From the NCBI GenBank assembly GCA_046538375.1, contig JBKHJA010000018.1, forward strand, positions 1 through 33,176: 33,176 bases of DNA, read 5' to 3'. The notes beneath the pieces are model-generated. The model saw nothing but the letters and a program-made list of their open reading frames with translations. It did not search any database and was not told the origin of the DNA. How positions within the stretch are numbered: position 1 is the stretch's first letter; every line of letters starts with the position of its first letter. This document shows, in pieces, positions 7,717 through 15,846 of the stretch. Both the position numbers and the translations under genes were made by a program. This DNA comes from JBKHJA01 sp046538375. GTDB lineage: Bacteria > Acidobacteriota > Aminicenantia > Aminicenantales > Aminicenantaceae.

Positions 7717-8503
7717 GATAGGGGGAGCTAATCCTTTTTTCCTGATCGCCGGCCCCTGTGTGATCGAAAGCCGAGAGCACGCCCTGCTCCTGGCCCAAGA
7801 AATAAAAAAAATATGTGAGCAGCTCCAGATTTCCTTCATCTTCAAAGCCTCCTACGATAAAGCCAACCGTTCCTCCATCCAGTCTTACCGTGGACCTGGT
7901 TTGGAAAAAGGTTTAGAAATTCTGAATCATATCAAACACCGCCTGTCCATTCCTGTGCTTTCAGATGTCCATGAAACAGGCCAGGTGGAGAAAGCCGCTC
8001 AGGTCCTGGATGTGATCCAGATCCCGGCTTTTTTAAGCCGCCAGACAGACCTGCTGGTGGCAGCCGCCAGCACCCAAAAACCGGTCAACATCAAGAAAGG
8101 GCCGTTTCTTTCTCCCTGGGAGGTTAAAAATGCCGTGGAGAAAGTCCACAGCCAAGGAAACGAGAACATCATTCTTACTGAAAGAGGGACCAGCTTTGGC
8201 TACAGCAACCTGATTTTTGATGTTCGCTCCATCCCCATCATGAAGAAATGGGGTTATCCGGTGGTCATAGACGCCTCCCACAGTGTCCAAAGACCAGGAG
8301 GAGAGGGATCTTCTTCAGGAGGAGAGGCTGAATTTATTCCCCATATCGCCAGCGCTGGTATCAGCGTGGGAGCGGATGGACTGTTTGTGGAAGTGCATGA
8401 CAATCCCGCAAAAGCCCTGTCGGATAAACACAACTCATTGAATCTAAACAGTTTAAAAGCTCTGCTGGGTTCCTTGATTCGAATTAAACAGGCCATAATA
8501 TGA
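7676..8503 (+). CDS. kdsA: Kdo-8-phosphate synthase, metal-dependent (class II) type
   Basis: Condenses phosphoenolpyruvate with D-arabinose-5-phosphate to Kdo-8-phosphate. It is about 275 residues from the chosen ATG at 7676. GGGAG at 7665-7669 lies 6 bases before this ATG; a TTG at 7661 in the same frame would add five residues but has no ribosome site. Motifs: IAGPCVIESRE, FKASYDKANRSS, KKGPFLSPW, DASHSVQRPGGEG and EVHDNPAKALSD. In GPCVIES the Cys is the metal ligand of class II enzymes (as in Aquifex), where metal-free enzymes such as E. coli have Asn. The other expected ligands, His of DASHS and Glu/Asp of EVHDNPAKALSD, are present. Overlaps pyrG by 41 bases. Confidence 0.95.
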   Translation: MPDAAREISINNIKIGGANPFFLIAGPCVIESREHALLLAQEIKKICEQLQISFIFKASYDKANRSSIQSYRGPGLEKGLEILNHIKHRLSIPVLSDVHETGQVEKAAQVLDVIQIPAFLSRQTDLLVAAASTQKPVNIKKGPFLSPWEVKNAVEKVHSQGNENIILTERGTSFGYSNLIFDVRSIPIMKKWGYPVVIDASHSVQRPGGEGSSSGGEAEFIPHIASAGISVGADGLFVEVHDNPAKALSDKHNSLNLNSLKALLGSLIRIKQAII

Positions 8504-8521
8504 ATAACACTCCCTTTAAGG

Positions 8522-8527
8522 TATAAT
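8522..8527 (+). promoter_or_regulatory. Perfect -10 box before kdsD, possibly an internal promoter
   Basis: TATAAT lies in the 32-base gap between kdsA and kdsD, 8 bases before the ATG at 8536. The -35 position holds only weak matches. The only ribosome-site-like sequence is AAGG at 8517-8520, about 15 bases from the ATG, which is far. An internal promoter producing a leaderless or near-leaderless kdsD message is possible; chance occurrence is also possible. Confidence 0.3.
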
Positions 8528-8535
8528 AAACAGCC

Positions 8536-9507
8536 ATGAAAAAAGAAGATATCATCAGAATCGGCCAAGATGTGTTAAACACAGAGGGAAAGGCGGTCAG
8601 CGCTATAGCCTCCCGGCTGGATGAAAGCTTTGCCCGAGCCGTCAATCTTATCTTCGAAAACAGCTCACGGGTGATCGTGACGGGCATGGGAAAATCCGGC
8701 CTCATCGGCCGCAAAATCGCTGCCACTTTGGCCAGCTGCGGAACCCCAGCTATTTTTATCCATCCCGCTGAGGCCGGACACGGGGATCTGGGTATGATCC
8801 TTAAAGAAGATGTGTTGATCGCTATCTCTTACAGCGGAGAGACGAGGGAAATCGTCGATTTTCTGGATTTTGTCAAGAGAATCGGGGTGAAACTGATCAG
8901 CATCACCGGCGATAAAAATTCCAGGCTGGCCCGTTACAGCGATATCGTCCTGGAAGCGGTGGTGGAAAGAGAAGCAGGGCCCAACGGACTGATTCCCACA
9001 GCCAGTTCGACTGCCGCCCTGGCCCTCGGAGACGCTTTAGCCATTGCCCTGATGAAAAAGAAAGGCTTCGGGGAGAAGGATTTTTTTCTCTTCCATCCCA
9101 AAGGACAAGTGGGGAAAAGGCTTATCAAGGTTAAAAATCTGATGCACAGAGGCTCCCAGGTCCCCCATGTGTTCAAGAAAACTCCGATGAAAGCTGTTCT
9201 GGAAGAGATGAGCAGAAAAAAATTCGGTATGACCTGTGTGATCGATGAGGAGAAGAACCTGGTGGGCATCATCACGGATGGGGATTTAAGGCGAAAAATT
9301 CAAAAATACAGGAAAAACTTTCTGCAGAAGACGGCTGAACAATGTATGACTCCAGGCCCCATCACCATCGAGAAGGACGACTTAGCCACTAAAGCCTTGA
9401 ACCTGATGGAGGGGAACAAAATCACTTCTTTGATCGTCAAGAACAAAAAGGGGAAAATCGAAGGCATCATCCACCTTCATGATTTATGGCGCACAGAGAT
9501 GTTTTGA
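8536..9507 (+). CDS. kdsD: D-arabinose-5-phosphate isomerase (SIS plus two CBS domains)
   Basis: Interconverts ribulose-5-phosphate and arabinose-5-phosphate, the first committed step to Kdo. The 323 residues match the KdsD/KpsF family (about 328). The N-terminal SIS domain has TGMGKSGLIGRKIAATLAS, the His-containing HPAEAGHGDLGMI and SYSGETREI. Two CBS repeats follow, from LMHRGSQVPHV and from CMTPGPITIEKDDL to the end. It sits between kdsA and kdsC, whose products act before and after each other in the same route. The stop TGA at 9505-9507 overlaps the kdsC ATG. Confidence 0.96.
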   Translation: MKKEDIIRIGQDVLNTEGKAVSAIASRLDESFARAVNLIFENSSRVIVTGMGKSGLIGRKIAATLASCGTPAIFIHPAEAGHGDLGMILKEDVLIAISYSGETREIVDFLDFVKRIGVKLISITGDKNSRLARYSDIVLEAVVEREAGPNGLIPTASSTAALALGDALAIALMKKKGFGEKDFFLFHPKGQVGKRLIKVKNLMHRGSQVPHVFKKTPMKAVLEEMSRKKFGMTCVIDEEKNLVGIITDGDLRRKIQKYRKNFLQKTAEQCMTPGPITIEKDDLATKALNLMEGNKITSLIVKNKKGKIEGIIHLHDLWRTEMF

Positions 9508-10067
9508 TGAGCAATAACCAAAAAGCGCGCAATATCAAAATGATCCTGATGGATGTGGACGGAACTCTGACCGATGGCACTCTTCTTGTCCTTCCTGACG
9601 GAGAAGAACTCAAGGCCTACAACGTCAGAGACGGCACCGGCATTTTACTGGCTCACCTGGCCGGTCTGAAAACAGGGATCATCACCGGAAAAATCTCCAA
9701 ATCCCTGGAAAAAAGGGCAGAAAAGCTCCGAATCTTTGAAGTGTATCAGGGAGTTTTGGACAAGAAAAAAATTTTGAACCAAATTTTGGAAAAAAACCAC
9801 CTTGGTGTGGAACAGGTTGCCTACATCGGAGATGATCTGGGCGATCTTGAGGTGATCAAAGCGGTGGGACTGGCGGGAGCGGTAGCGGATGCCCACCCGG
9901 AAGTCAAAAAACACAGCCACTTCATCTGCTCTTCTGCCGGAGGGAAGGGCGCTGTGCGCGAGTTTATCGAATTCATACTGGCCTCTCAGGATAAATGGAA
10001 AACGGTGGAAGGAAAATTCGATATGCTGGTGAGGAAGAAAAGCATACTGGAGAGGGAGGAGGAATAA
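9507..10067 (+). CDS. kdsC: Kdo-8-phosphate phosphatase (HAD family)
   Basis: Removes phosphate from Kdo-8-phosphate to give Kdo. About 186 residues from the ATG at 9507 (E. coli 188). That ATG overlaps the kdsD stop as TGATG; an earlier in-frame ATG at 9486 would add seven residues inside kdsD and is less likely. HAD motif I is MILMDVDGTLTDG (Asp16, Asp18). The small C1-type region (TGKISKSLEKRAEKL), QGVLDKK and motif III YIGDDLGDLEVIKAVGL follow, and the C-terminal tail begins GGKGAVREFIEF. There is no large cap domain, as expected for this tetrameric type. Confidence 0.95.
   Translation: MSNNQKARNIKMILMDVDGTLTDGTLLVLPDGEELKAYNVRDGTGILLAHLAGLKTGIITGKISKSLEKRAEKLRIFEVYQGVLDKKKILNQILEKNHLGVEQVAYIGDDLGDLEVIKAVGLAGAVADAHPEVKKHSHFICSSAGGKGAVREFIEFILASQDKWKTVEGKFDMLVRKKSILEREEE
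10056..10064 (+). promoter_or_regulatory. Ribosome binding site for the phosphomannomutase TTG start
   Basis: A purine run GGAGGAGGAA-like sequence ends 4-8 bases before TTG 10069, one base past the kdsC stop. It supports the TTG start over any downstream ATG, since the residues right after it (DINPDIFRQYDIRG) are conserved in the family. Confidence 0.6.
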
Positions 10068-10068
10068 A

Positions 10069-11439
10069 TTGGATATCAACCCTGACATTTTCAGACAATA
10101 CGACATAAGAGGCTTGGTGGACAAAGACCTCACTCCTGATACGGTGGAATGGCTGGGAAAAGCGATGGGCACCTACCTGCGCCAGCATCAAAGAAGAGAA
10201 GTGGCCCTGGGCAGAGACTGCCGCCTCAGCTCCCCCTCCTTTTCTGATTACCTCAGTAAAGGCCTCCTCTCTACGGGGTGTGAGGTGGTGGATTTGGGAA
10301 TCATTCCTACTCCTCTCCTCTATTTCACCATCTATTTCAAAAAGATAGAGTCTGGAGTAATCATCACTGGATCCCATAATCCTCCGGAATACAACGGATT
10401 CAAGATGATGCTGGGGGAAGAAACTCTTTATGGAGAAGCCATCCAGGATATCTACGCCATCATCAAAAACCAAAATTTCACAGAAGAAGAATACCATGCC
10501 AAAAGATCCTATGACATCATTCCAGAATACCAGGATTATCTTCTTAAAGACATCAGCCTGGAGAAAAAACTGAAAGTGGTGGTGGATGCTGGAAACGGAA
10601 CTGGCGGAGTGGTTGCCTGCCCCATTTTTAAAAAATTGGGATGCGAGGTGAAGGAGCTTTACTGTGAGATGGACGGGAATTTTCCCCACCACCATCCTGA
10701 CCCCACCCTCCCTGATGCTCTTCAAGATTTGATCCTTCAGGTGAAGGAAACCAAAGCTGATTTAGGTTTAGCCTATGACGGCGATGCCGATAGGATAGGG
10801 ATCATCGATGATCAGGGAAATATCATCTGGGGCGATCAACTGATGATCATCTTTTCCAGGAATATCCTTCCTTCCCATCCGGGAGCATCTGTCATATCTG
10901 AAGTGAAGGCTTCCAAACTTCTGTATGACGAGATTGAAAAATTAGGGGGGCAGCCGATCATGTGGAAAACAGGACATTCTCTGATCAAGAAAAAAATAAG
11001 AGAAGAGAAGGCTCTTTTGGCCGGAGAGATGAGCGGCCATATCTTTTTTGCCGACAGATATTTTGGGTTTGATGATGCCATCTATGCTTCGGCCCGGCTT
11101 CTGGAAATCCTCTCCCGCTCAGAAAAGAAACTCTCTGAAATGCTTGCTGACCTTCCCCGGACATACTCCACACCTGAAATCAGAGTCTATGCATCAGATG
11201 AGGTCAAGTTCAAAATCGTGGAGAAAGTCAAAAAAGAGCTTGCACAGAAATATCCCATTGAGGAAATCGACGGAGTGAGAGCCACTTTTCCCAAAGGCTG
11301 GGGTCTGGTCCGTGCTTCCAACACTCAGGAGGTGCTGGTCCTCCGCTTCGAGGCGGAAACCAAACACCATCTGGAAGCCATAAAAAAGGAAGTGGAACTA
11401 ACAGTGGAGAATGCTATAAAGAGATTAGATGGTTCTTGA
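10069..11439 (+). CDS. manB: Phosphomannomutase/phosphoglucomutase
   Basis: Alpha-D-phosphohexomutase of the AlgC/ManB type, moving phosphate between C6 and C1 of mannose or glucose. The 456 residues have the usual four domains: N-terminal FRQYDIRG, active-site phosphoserine loop TGSHNPPEYNGFK (Ser102), metal loop DGDADRIG (Asp237, 239, 241), sugar-specificity loop GEMSGHIFF, and a C-terminal phosphate-binding RASNTQEVLVLRFEA. Next to a mannose-1-phosphate guanylyltransferase, a role in GDP-mannose supply is likely. Family members often use both sugars, so strict specificity cannot be told from sequence. Confidence 0.93.
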   Translation: MDINPDIFRQYDIRGLVDKDLTPDTVEWLGKAMGTYLRQHQRREVALGRDCRLSSPSFSDYLSKGLLSTGCEVVDLGIIPTPLLYFTIYFKKIESGVIITGSHNPPEYNGFKMMLGEETLYGEAIQDIYAIIKNQNFTEEEYHAKRSYDIIPEYQDYLLKDISLEKKLKVVVDAGNGTGGVVACPIFKKLGCEVKELYCEMDGNFPHHHPDPTLPDALQDLILQVKETKADLGLAYDGDADRIGIIDDQGNIIWGDQLMIIFSRNILPSHPGASVISEVKASKLLYDEIEKLGGQPIMWKTGHSLIKKKIREEKALLAGEMSGHIFFADRYFGFDDAIYASARLLEILSRSEKKLSEMLADLPRTYSTPEIRVYASDEVKFKIVEKVKKELAQKYPIEEIDGVRATFPKGWGLVRASNTQEVLVLRFEAETKHHLEAIKKEVELTVENAIKRLDGS

Positions 11440-11488
11440 GCTTGATCAACCCTCATCCTCTCAAAGATGACTCAAGGTAAGGGGAAAA

Positions 11489-12559
11489 ATGGATTTTAAA
11501 GTGGTGATTATGGCCGGCGGCCAAGGCACCAGGTTCTGGCCCTTGAGCAGGGAAAAAAAACCCAAGCAGTTTCTTCCCATCATCAGCGCCAAAACCATGA
11601 TCGAAGAGACAGTGGAAAGACTGCTTGACCTGGTTCCCTATGAAAAAATCCACACCATCGCCAACCTGGAGCAGACTCAAACCATCCACAGTCTCCTCCC
11701 TCAACTTCCTGAGGAGAATCTGTTCATAGAACCTCAAGGGAAGAATACTGCTCCATCCCTGATACTGGCTACGGCCCGGATTTATCTTCAGAATCCGGGG
11801 GCGGTGGTGGCCGCACTGCCTGCCGATCATCTGATACAGGAACCATCCCTTTTTCTGAAAAAGCTTAAGGCCGCAGCCACAGCGGCCTGGAAGGAAAAAA
11901 AGCTCATCACCTTTGGCATTCCTCCTTCCTACCCGGCAACAGGATACGGCTATATCCAATTTTCCAAGGAAAATCCTCATCAAATCCTGGATGAATATTT
12001 TTATGATGTTCAGGAATTCAAGGAAAAACCGGATCTGGAAAAGGCCAAAATGTTCCTGTGCCAGGGAAATTACTTCTGGAATTCGGGAATGTTCCTGTGG
12101 CAGGCTTCTGTTTTTGCCCGAAAGCTGGAAAACTATGCCCCCTCCTGGTTCACTTATTGGCAAAAAATTCTTGAGGCTCTGGAAATCAGACAAAACAGCC
12201 AGATAGAGGCCATTTTTGAGGACATCCCTTCCCTATCCATAGATTATGCCCTGATGGAAAAGGCCCAGGGAGTGTTGATAGGGGAAGGAGACTTCGGATG
12301 GTCAGATGTTGGTTCGTGGTCTGCCTTGGCAGACATCTGGCCTCAGGACAAAGCAGGAAATACTTCCAGAGGAGAAAACCTGTTCCTGGACAGCCAGGGC
12401 TGTGTTGTTTACAGCCCTCAAAAGCTCACCGCTCTCATCGGGGTCAAAGACCTGATCGTGGTGGATACAGACCAGGCTCTTCTGGTCTGCTCCAAGAAAG
12501 AGGACCAGAAAGTGAAAGAGGTGGTGGAAAAGCTCAGGAAAAAAGGAGATCGCAGATGA
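11489..12559 (+). CDS. manC: Mannose-1-phosphate guanylyltransferase (GDP-mannose pyrophosphorylase)
   Basis: Makes GDP-mannose from mannose-1-phosphate and GTP for polysaccharide or O-antigen assembly. The N-terminus has the nucleotidyltransferase signature MAGGQGTRFWPLSREKKPKQ. FIEPQGKNTAP, ALPADHLI, ATGYGYIQ, NSGMFLW and SIDYALMEKA follow, with the SDVGSW block late. At 356 residues it is the single-domain form without the phosphomannose isomerase fusion, so isomerase must be encoded elsewhere. AAGGGG-like purines at 11475-11484 precede the ATG. Its stop overlaps the next start by 4 bases (ATGA). Confidence 0.94.
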   Translation: MDFKVVIMAGGQGTRFWPLSREKKPKQFLPIISAKTMIEETVERLLDLVPYEKIHTIANLEQTQTIHSLLPQLPEENLFIEPQGKNTAPSLILATARIYLQNPGAVVAALPADHLIQEPSLFLKKLKAAATAAWKEKKLITFGIPPSYPATGYGYIQFSKENPHQILDEYFYDVQEFKEKPDLEKAKMFLCQGNYFWNSGMFLWQASVFARKLENYAPSWFTYWQKILEALEIRQNSQIEAIFEDIPSLSIDYALMEKAQGVLIGEGDFGWSDVGSWSALADIWPQDKAGNTSRGENLFLDSQGCVVYSPQKLTALIGVKDLIVVDTDQALLVCSKKEDQKVKEVVEKLRKKGDRR

Positions 12560-14604
12560 AGATAGCATTCACCCACAACATTCAGCTTACTATAAGCGAG
12601 GAAGAAGCAGAGTTTGACCGCCCCGAAACTGTATCCACCATCACCCAGGCTCTACGAGATCTGGGACATACAGTGGAGCCCATCGATGTGGCCGGCCCGG
12701 CCTCCCGGTTGGTGGCCAGACTGGAAGCCCTTAATCCTGACCTGGTGTTCAACACAGCCGAAGGCTCAAAAGGAAGATTCCGGGAAGCTTTCTATCCTGC
12801 ACTGTTTGATCGCCTCAGCCTTCCTTTCACAGGATCTGATGCTTACGTGTGTGCTCTGACTCTGGATAAAAACCTCACCAAAATGGTATTGACTTCCCAG
12901 GGAATCCCCACTCCTAGATGGATCTTCATCAATGACCTGGCTGCCTTTGATCCCGGCCAAACAATCCCTCTTCGCTTTCCCCTCATGGTCAAGCCCAACT
13001 TCGAAGGAAGCTCCATGGGAATCACCATAGAATCTGTGGTGGAGAATCCCGACGAACTCCGAACCAGAGTTGAGTATCTCCTCTCACGCTACCCCGCAGG
13101 TATTCTCATAGAAGAGTTTATAGTGGGGAGAGACCTTGTGGTCCCTTTTCTAGAGAAGGCCTCGGCTAAAACAGGAGGGGTGCTGGAACCCGCTGTCTAC
13201 CACTATGATGAAAAGTATGCCTCCAAGCGAAAATACCTGTTTTACGACTTTGAGATGAAAACCACTGGTTTTAACCATCTTCTGGTCAAAGTCCCGGCAG
13301 ACATCAGCAGTGAACAGCGTGAAGAAGTTATATTCTTCTCCAAAAAAGTGTTCAAAGCTCTGGACATTCACGATCTGGGCCGCATCGATTTTCGCATGGG
13401 AGAAGATGGAAAAATCTATTTTATCGAAATAAACGCTCTTCCCAGCCTGGAGGCAGGAGCATCCCTGTATAAATCAGGGGCTTTAGCGGGCCTGGACACA
13501 ACGGAAAAAGTTTTACAGGCTGTCCTGAGCAGCGCTGCGGAAAGATATGGGTTAAACATCCCCTCAGTCAGGCCGATCAGACGGAAAAGCCAGATTCGCA
13601 TCGGCCTGATCTACAACCTCAAACGGCCTGAAAGCACCGCCCAAAGAATAACCGACGCCGAGGCTGAATTTGACAAGCCAGAGACCATAGCTGCCATCCG
13701 CAGGGCCATCGAATCTTACGGCCATGAAGTGGTCAAACTTGAAGCCACCCCTGAACTTTCATCAATACTTCCCAGTTCAGGCATCGATGTGGCCTTCAAC
13801 GTTGCCAAAGGTCTGCGGGGAAGAACAAGAGAGTCCCAGGTCCCAGCCCTTCTGGACCTTCTGGGTATCCCTTATACCGGCTCCGACCCCACCACTTTAT
13901 CCATAGCTCTGGATAAAGGCCTGGCCAAGAGGCTGGTGGCTGAGGCTGGCCTGATAAACCCTCCCTTTGTCCTGATGACCACCGGAAAAGAGCGCCTCCC
14001 CAGGAATCTTTACTTTCCGGTCATAGTAAAACCTGTAGCTGAAGGAAGTTCCAAAGGTATAATAGAAACGAACGTGGTGGAAACAGAAGAAGAACTCAGG
14101 AAGCTGGTGACTGAAATATCAGCGAGATACATGCAGGCCGTCATCGTGGAAAGCTATTTGCCAGGCCGAGAATTCACCGTGGGTCTGTTGGGAGAAAAGA
14201 GACCCAAGGTTCTTCCGGTGATGGAAGTTCTGTTCACGGATCACACCCAGAAATATCCCGTCTATTCTTTCGATAACAGGTTTGTGGAAGACCAAATCAA
14301 GTATGAAGTGCCAGCCAACATAGAGTCTTCTCTGATGTCTGAACTTGAACGGACGGCCAGGAGTGTCTTTTCCATACTGGGCTGCCGCGATATAGCCAGG
14401 ATAGACCTGAGACTGGATAAAAAAGGACGGATCAATTTCATGGAATGCAATCCTCTTCCCAGCCTCATACCCGGCTACTCTGATTTCTGTCTCATCGCAG
14501 AGGCGGCGGGGATGAACTACCGTTCCCTCATCGGAGAAATCCTGGCCCCTGCTTTACGGAGGCTCAGGGAGAAAAGCAAAGAAAGGCTGTTAGCAATGGG
14601 GTAA
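12556..14604 (+). CDS. Fused tandem D-Ala-D-Ala ligase-like ATP-grasp protein
   Basis: Two ATP-grasp ligase copies in one 682-residue chain, each resembling D-alanine-D-alanine ligase (carboxylate-amine ligation via acyl phosphate). Copy 1 spans about 1-333 and copy 2 about 347-682. Each begins with an AEFD-(R/K)PET-I/V helix and FTGSD/YTGSD. Each has a lysine plus glycine-rich loop (K146 KPNFEGSSMGI; K492 KPVAEGSSKGI) and metal ligands (D278, E291, N293; D617, E630, N632). Both halves therefore look catalytically competent. The N-terminal Ddl block with the serine and the usual EINT-PG ending are altered (EINALPSL, ECNPLPSL), so the substrate may not be D-Ala. The start at 12556 has AAGGAGAT upstream and overlaps manC. 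A DmpA-like peptidase follows 4 bases after the stop. Substrate unknown. Confidence 0.85.
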   Translation: MKIAFTHNIQLTISEEEAEFDRPETVSTITQALRDLGHTVEPIDVAGPASRLVARLEALNPDLVFNTAEGSKGRFREAFYPALFDRLSLPFTGSDAYVCALTLDKNLTKMVLTSQGIPTPRWIFINDLAAFDPGQTIPLRFPLMVKPNFEGSSMGITIESVVENPDELRTRVEYLLSRYPAGILIEEFIVGRDLVVPFLEKASAKTGGVLEPAVYHYDEKYASKRKYLFYDFEMKTTGFNHLLVKVPADISSEQREEVIFFSKKVFKALDIHDLGRIDFRMGEDGKIYFIEINALPSLEAGASLYKSGALAGLDTTEKVLQAVLSSAAERYGLNIPSVRPIRRKSQIRIGLIYNLKRPESTAQRITDAEAEFDKPETIAAIRRAIESYGHEVVKLEATPELSSILPSSGIDVAFNVAKGLRGRTRESQVPALLDLLGIPYTGSDPTTLSIALDKGLAKRLVAEAGLINPPFVLMTTGKERLPRNLYFPVIVKPVAEGSSKGIIETNVVETEEELRKLVTEISARYMQAVIVESYLPGREFTVGLLGEKRPKVLPVMEVLFTDHTQKYPVYSFDNRFVEDQIKYEVPANIESSLMSELERTARSVFSILGCRDIARIDLRLDKKGRINFMECNPLPSLIPGYSDFCLIAEAAGMNYRSLIGEILAPALRRLREKSKERLLAMG

Positions 14605-14608
14605 GCCC

Positions 14609-15781
14609 ATGATGGCTAAATCCAAAAAAGATCATTCCGGTCCAGGGGGAAGGCCCTCTGGTCAAAATTTTCCAGCATCGAGGAAGAGGCTTAGAGACCT
14701 GGGAATCCGAATAGGCCGCTATCCAGCGGGCCGCTATAACGCCATCACCGATGTCCCCAATGTATGTGTGGGTCATTCCACCATAATATCCGGCTCAGGA
14801 AAATTGAAAGCAGGCAGGGGGCCGGTCCGGACAGGGGTCACCGCCATCCTGCCCAATCGAGGAAACATCTTCATGGACCGTGTGGTGGGCTCCGGGTTTA
14901 TCCTCAACGGCGCCGGCGAGGTTTCAGGACTCACCCAAGTGATGGAGTGGGGCATCATCGAAACCCCTATCCTGCTGACCAATACGCTTTCGGTAGGAAC
15001 TTGCTCCGAAGCCACCGTAAAATTCATGATAGAAAAATATCCTGGAATCGGGGTCAAAGAAGATGTCATCATCCCTGTGGTGGGAGAATGTGACGACTCA
15101 TGGTTAAATGACGTTGCTGGAGGCCATGTCAAACACAGTCATGTTTATGAAGCCATGGAGAACGCCTCCAGCGGAAGGGTGGCTGAAGGAAGTGTGGGTG
15201 GCGGCACGGGAATGATCACCTGCGATTTCAAATCCGGCATGGGGACTTCCTCCAGAAAACTTCCTGAGGAAAAAGGAGGCTACACAGTGGGGGTCATGGT
15301 CATGAGCAACTTCGGCCGCATGAGGGATCTCAGAATAAACGGACTGCCCATCGGAGAACTTCTGCACAACGACTACAAAAACTTCGAGTTCAGAGAAGAC
15401 AGCTACGGGAGCATCATCGTGGTGGTGGGCACCAATGTTCCGCTGTCCACCCATCAAATCACCCGCCTCTGCAAGAGATCTGCTCTGGGAATAGGGAGAG
15501 TAGGCTCGTATGCCTCCCACGGCTCTGGCGAAATCATAGTTGGTTTTTCAACAGCCAACACTGTGCCTAGACAGGCCCAGAAAATGATATACAAAATCAA
15601 GATTCTTTTAGACGAAGCCATCGATCCCTTGTATGAAGCCGTGGTTGAGGCCACCGAAGAAGCCATCCTCAATTCTCTGTGCATGGCTCAAACCATGGAG
15701 GGACATTCTGGTCATGTCTCTCCAGAGCTTCCTCTCGAAAAGGTAAAAAATATATTTGAGGCAATCCAGAGAAATTGGTGA
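14609..15781 (+). CDS. P1-family (DmpA-like) self-processing aminopeptidase
   Basis: Member of the DmpA/BapA family: N-terminal-nucleophile hydrolases that release N-terminal L- or D-amino acids, or beta-amino acids, from peptides, esters and amides. Family blocks: NAITDVPNVCVGHST, VRTGVTAILPNRGN, NGAGEVSGLTQVMEWG, ETPILLTNTLSVGT, EGSVGGGTGMITCDFKSG and HGSGEIIVGFSTAN. The expected autocleavage junction is Gly267-Ser268 in YGSIIVVVG, where Ser becomes the nucleophile of the beta chain. No signal peptide is seen, but there is a roughly 30-residue hydrophilic N-terminal extension. ATG-ATG begins 5 bases after the double ATP-grasp stop, so the ligase and hydrolase are likely co-expressed and may act on related small peptides (inference). 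Confidence 0.92.
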   Translation: MMAKSKKDHSGPGGRPSGQNFPASRKRLRDLGIRIGRYPAGRYNAITDVPNVCVGHSTIISGSGKLKAGRGPVRTGVTAILPNRGNIFMDRVVGSGFILNGAGEVSGLTQVMEWGIIETPILLTNTLSVGTCSEATVKFMIEKYPGIGVKEDVIIPVVGECDDSWLNDVAGGHVKHSHVYEAMENASSGRVAEGSVGGGTGMITCDFKSGMGTSSRKLPEEKGGYTVGVMVMSNFGRMRDLRINGLPIGELLHNDYKNFEFREDSYGSIIVVVGTNVPLSTHQITRLCKRSALGIGRVGSYASHGSGEIIVGFSTANTVPRQAQKMIYKIKILLDEAIDPLYEAVVEATEEAILNSLCMAQTMEGHSGHVSPELPLEKVKNIFEAIQRNW

Positions 15782-15782
15782 A

Positions 15783-15811
15783 CTGCAAAAATGTATCATC
15801 TATGGTACAAT
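15783..15811 (+). promoter_or_regulatory. Candidate promoter of the GHKL ATPase gene
   Basis: TACAAT (15806-15811) is a 5/6 match to the -10 box, with a weak CTGCAA 17 bases upstream (15783-15788). The pair lies in the 65-base gap after the aminopeptidase gene. AAGGA at 15831-15835 precedes the ATG at 15847 by 11 bases. Confidence 0.4.
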
Positions 15812-15846
15812 GCAAAAACAAAAAATCATGAAGGATTTGCACAGAG

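Noticed and set aside
12298..12555. Upstream extension of the double ATP-grasp frame
   Set aside because: The extra 86 residues overlap manC out of frame and are low-complexity; ATG 12556 has a good ribosome site and begins at the conserved domain edge.
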